A DNA stretch of 64,000 bases, from NCBI RefSeq assembly GCF_963576545.1, contig NC_083649.1:9553146-9617145 (forward strand), read 5' to 3'. The position numbers and the translations under genes were made by a program. The DNA comes from Limanda limanda. Lineage: Eukaryota; Chordata; Actinopteri; Pleuronectiformes; Pleuronectidae. Positions within the stretch are counted from its first letter, which is position 1; each line of letters opens with the position of its first letter. The notes beneath the pieces are model-generated. The model made no database searches. It was not told the origin of the DNA and saw only the letters and a program-made list of their open reading frames with translations. Below are positions 62,698 through 64,000 of this stretch, in pieces.

Positions 62698-63991
62698 CTA
62701 CAGAGCCAGAAAAATAGGTTGGAAGTGCTTAATCGTTTTCTTAAGCACAGTTCTGATGATTGGTTATTCTAACCTGCACTGTAGCCCAACACACATCTAG
62801 AAACCAGCCCAAAATATACACAGCAGATGTCTAGATGCTTTTTAAGTAAGATTTAGATCCTACAGCTCACAAATGACTTCATTACAAATAAGTGAATAAT
62901 TTTCAAAAAAAGCTTTTGTACACGGCAGATGAATATATTTGGTTCTACGGAGGTTATTTACAATAGCGAGATTGTAAATGTGGGATTGACTCATTTTTAA
63001 CAACAATGCCCATTTTTCATGGTAATGAGAGAACGTGAGAACAGAGTGAAAGTCTTAGGCTCATTAATGTGTTTTTAATAGTTTGGGGTATTGTCAGGCT
63101 TTAGTTGCAGAAGCAACACTTTGTAGAAGGAATTATTTAGTCTTGGCTGTGGTCTTTTCATGGGATTTTCATTGCTAAACATTTTTTTTATACAAAGTTC
63201 CCAACTTTATCCTTTAAAGAACCATACATATTGCTAAATATACTGGATGGGTGTACATATTTGATTTACATTTTCTGTATTGATGAATCTAGTGCACTCT
63301 TTGGTGTGATTACAGGGCAATCTGATTTGGTTTCTTAAAGTATCAAACTTGAAGATTTGTATTGAAAATATACATATATTAAAAATTCATGAAGGAAATC
63401 TAAATTCTAGAAAGGAGCTTTCTGTTGCTGAAGTTTACAGGATGATGACTGAGCCAGTAGCTTACTGATGACAGAGCTGCAATGATTGCGTATTTGCATT
63501 ATTCTGATGTTGGTGAAATTCCTGGAAATAAATGCTATATGCAATATGTTCCTGCTGATACCCAAAAAATCATGAATTACAGTTTTAGCTTCAGGTAAAA
63601 AATAATTTGCAGTTAAAATTATGAGTTGACTTTATTGTGAAGTAGGTGCAAGAAATACAATGTGATTGTTGGTGAACTTAGCATTTACCGCTATTGTTCA
63701 TACAAACCAAGGCAACATTTTCATCAGTTTGAGTGAAGGAGCAGCTCCAGTGGCTGTTAGATGAAGAGCTGCACACGCCCCCCTTATCAGTGAACTAACC
63801 AAGTCATTTCACTGCACACTAGATGTGACTGAGAATCACACAGTCCCAATGTGACTCTATGCGTTTTGCCACAATCTCATTTAACATTGTGTCGATCTCA
63901 CTCTCTGGGTTTTCACACATTCACAGATTAAATATAACTGAAAAACTGCCTGTATGTCAAGGTTGACAGGAAGAACTGTGATAGTGTGCAC
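62698..63991. other. intronic or upstream DNA of the unrecognised gene
   Basis: 1.3 kb of AT-rich sequence. Two weak exon-like stretches on the minus strand (about 63.74 and 63.88 kb) lack fitting donor sites. Nothing else was recognised. Confidence 0.4.
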
Positions 63992-64000
63992 CTGGTTGAA
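63992..64000 (-). CDS. possible exon end at the window edge
   Basis: CAACCAG|GTGCAC is a donor-like site on the minus strand. In one frame it would leave two bases (AG), which the first base of the 62.6 kb exon would complete as AGG (Arg). Only nine bases are visible, so this is a guess. Confidence 0.2.

Noticed and set aside
63840..63935. Minus-strand frame PESEIDTMLNEIVAKRIES as an upstream exon
   Set aside because: Weak acceptor, and no donor in the phase needed by the 62.6 kb exon.

Overview
The window is vertebrate nuclear DNA, almost certainly from a teleost (ray-finned) fish. Genes are split into short exons separated by kilobase introns, dinucleotide and trinucleotide microsatellites are long and clean, and the interspersed repeats look like fish families (tRNA-derived SINEs, hAT and Tc1-like DNA transposons, MITE-like pieces). 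There are no operons, ribosome binding sites, CRISPR arrays or prokaryotic genes. Nearly all long open frames are shadows of low-complexity DNA; the real coding signal is in exons of 26 to 333 bases, found here by splice sites, phase and homology.

Layout. (1) About 1-25.6 kb, minus strand: the 5' half of sh3pxd2b (Tks4, an SH3- and PX-domain podosome scaffold). Six coding exons carry the start codon, the whole PX domain and the start of the linker; the SH3 exons lie beyond the left edge. (2) About 26.7-30.9 kb, minus strand, possibly starting near 33.7 kb: a gene of the LECT2 family (secreted M23-fold chemotaxin). Three exons give a complete M23 domain in which two of the three usual zinc ligands are replaced. 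A phase-matched upstream exon encodes a small cysteine-rich domain broken by a stop and a frameshift. (3) About 31-55 kb: a gene-poor interval with candidate regulatory DNA (a TAATTA cluster near 38.3 kb, CTCF-like motifs, a promoter-like block with a splice donor at 41.8 kb), a Tc1-like remnant, an hAT element with an exact 8-bp target duplication, and SINE pieces. (4) About 55.5-64 kb, minus strand: the 3' end of a gene I do not recognise, assembled from three phase-compatible exons ending in a helical C-terminus; its large intron holds a second hAT element with an exact 8-bp duplication.

The three genes share the minus strand but nothing in the sequence links their functions. Exon coordinates come from hand-read splice sites and phases. 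Family assignments for sh3pxd2b and LECT2 are firm; regulatory and conserved-element calls are inference from one sequence.
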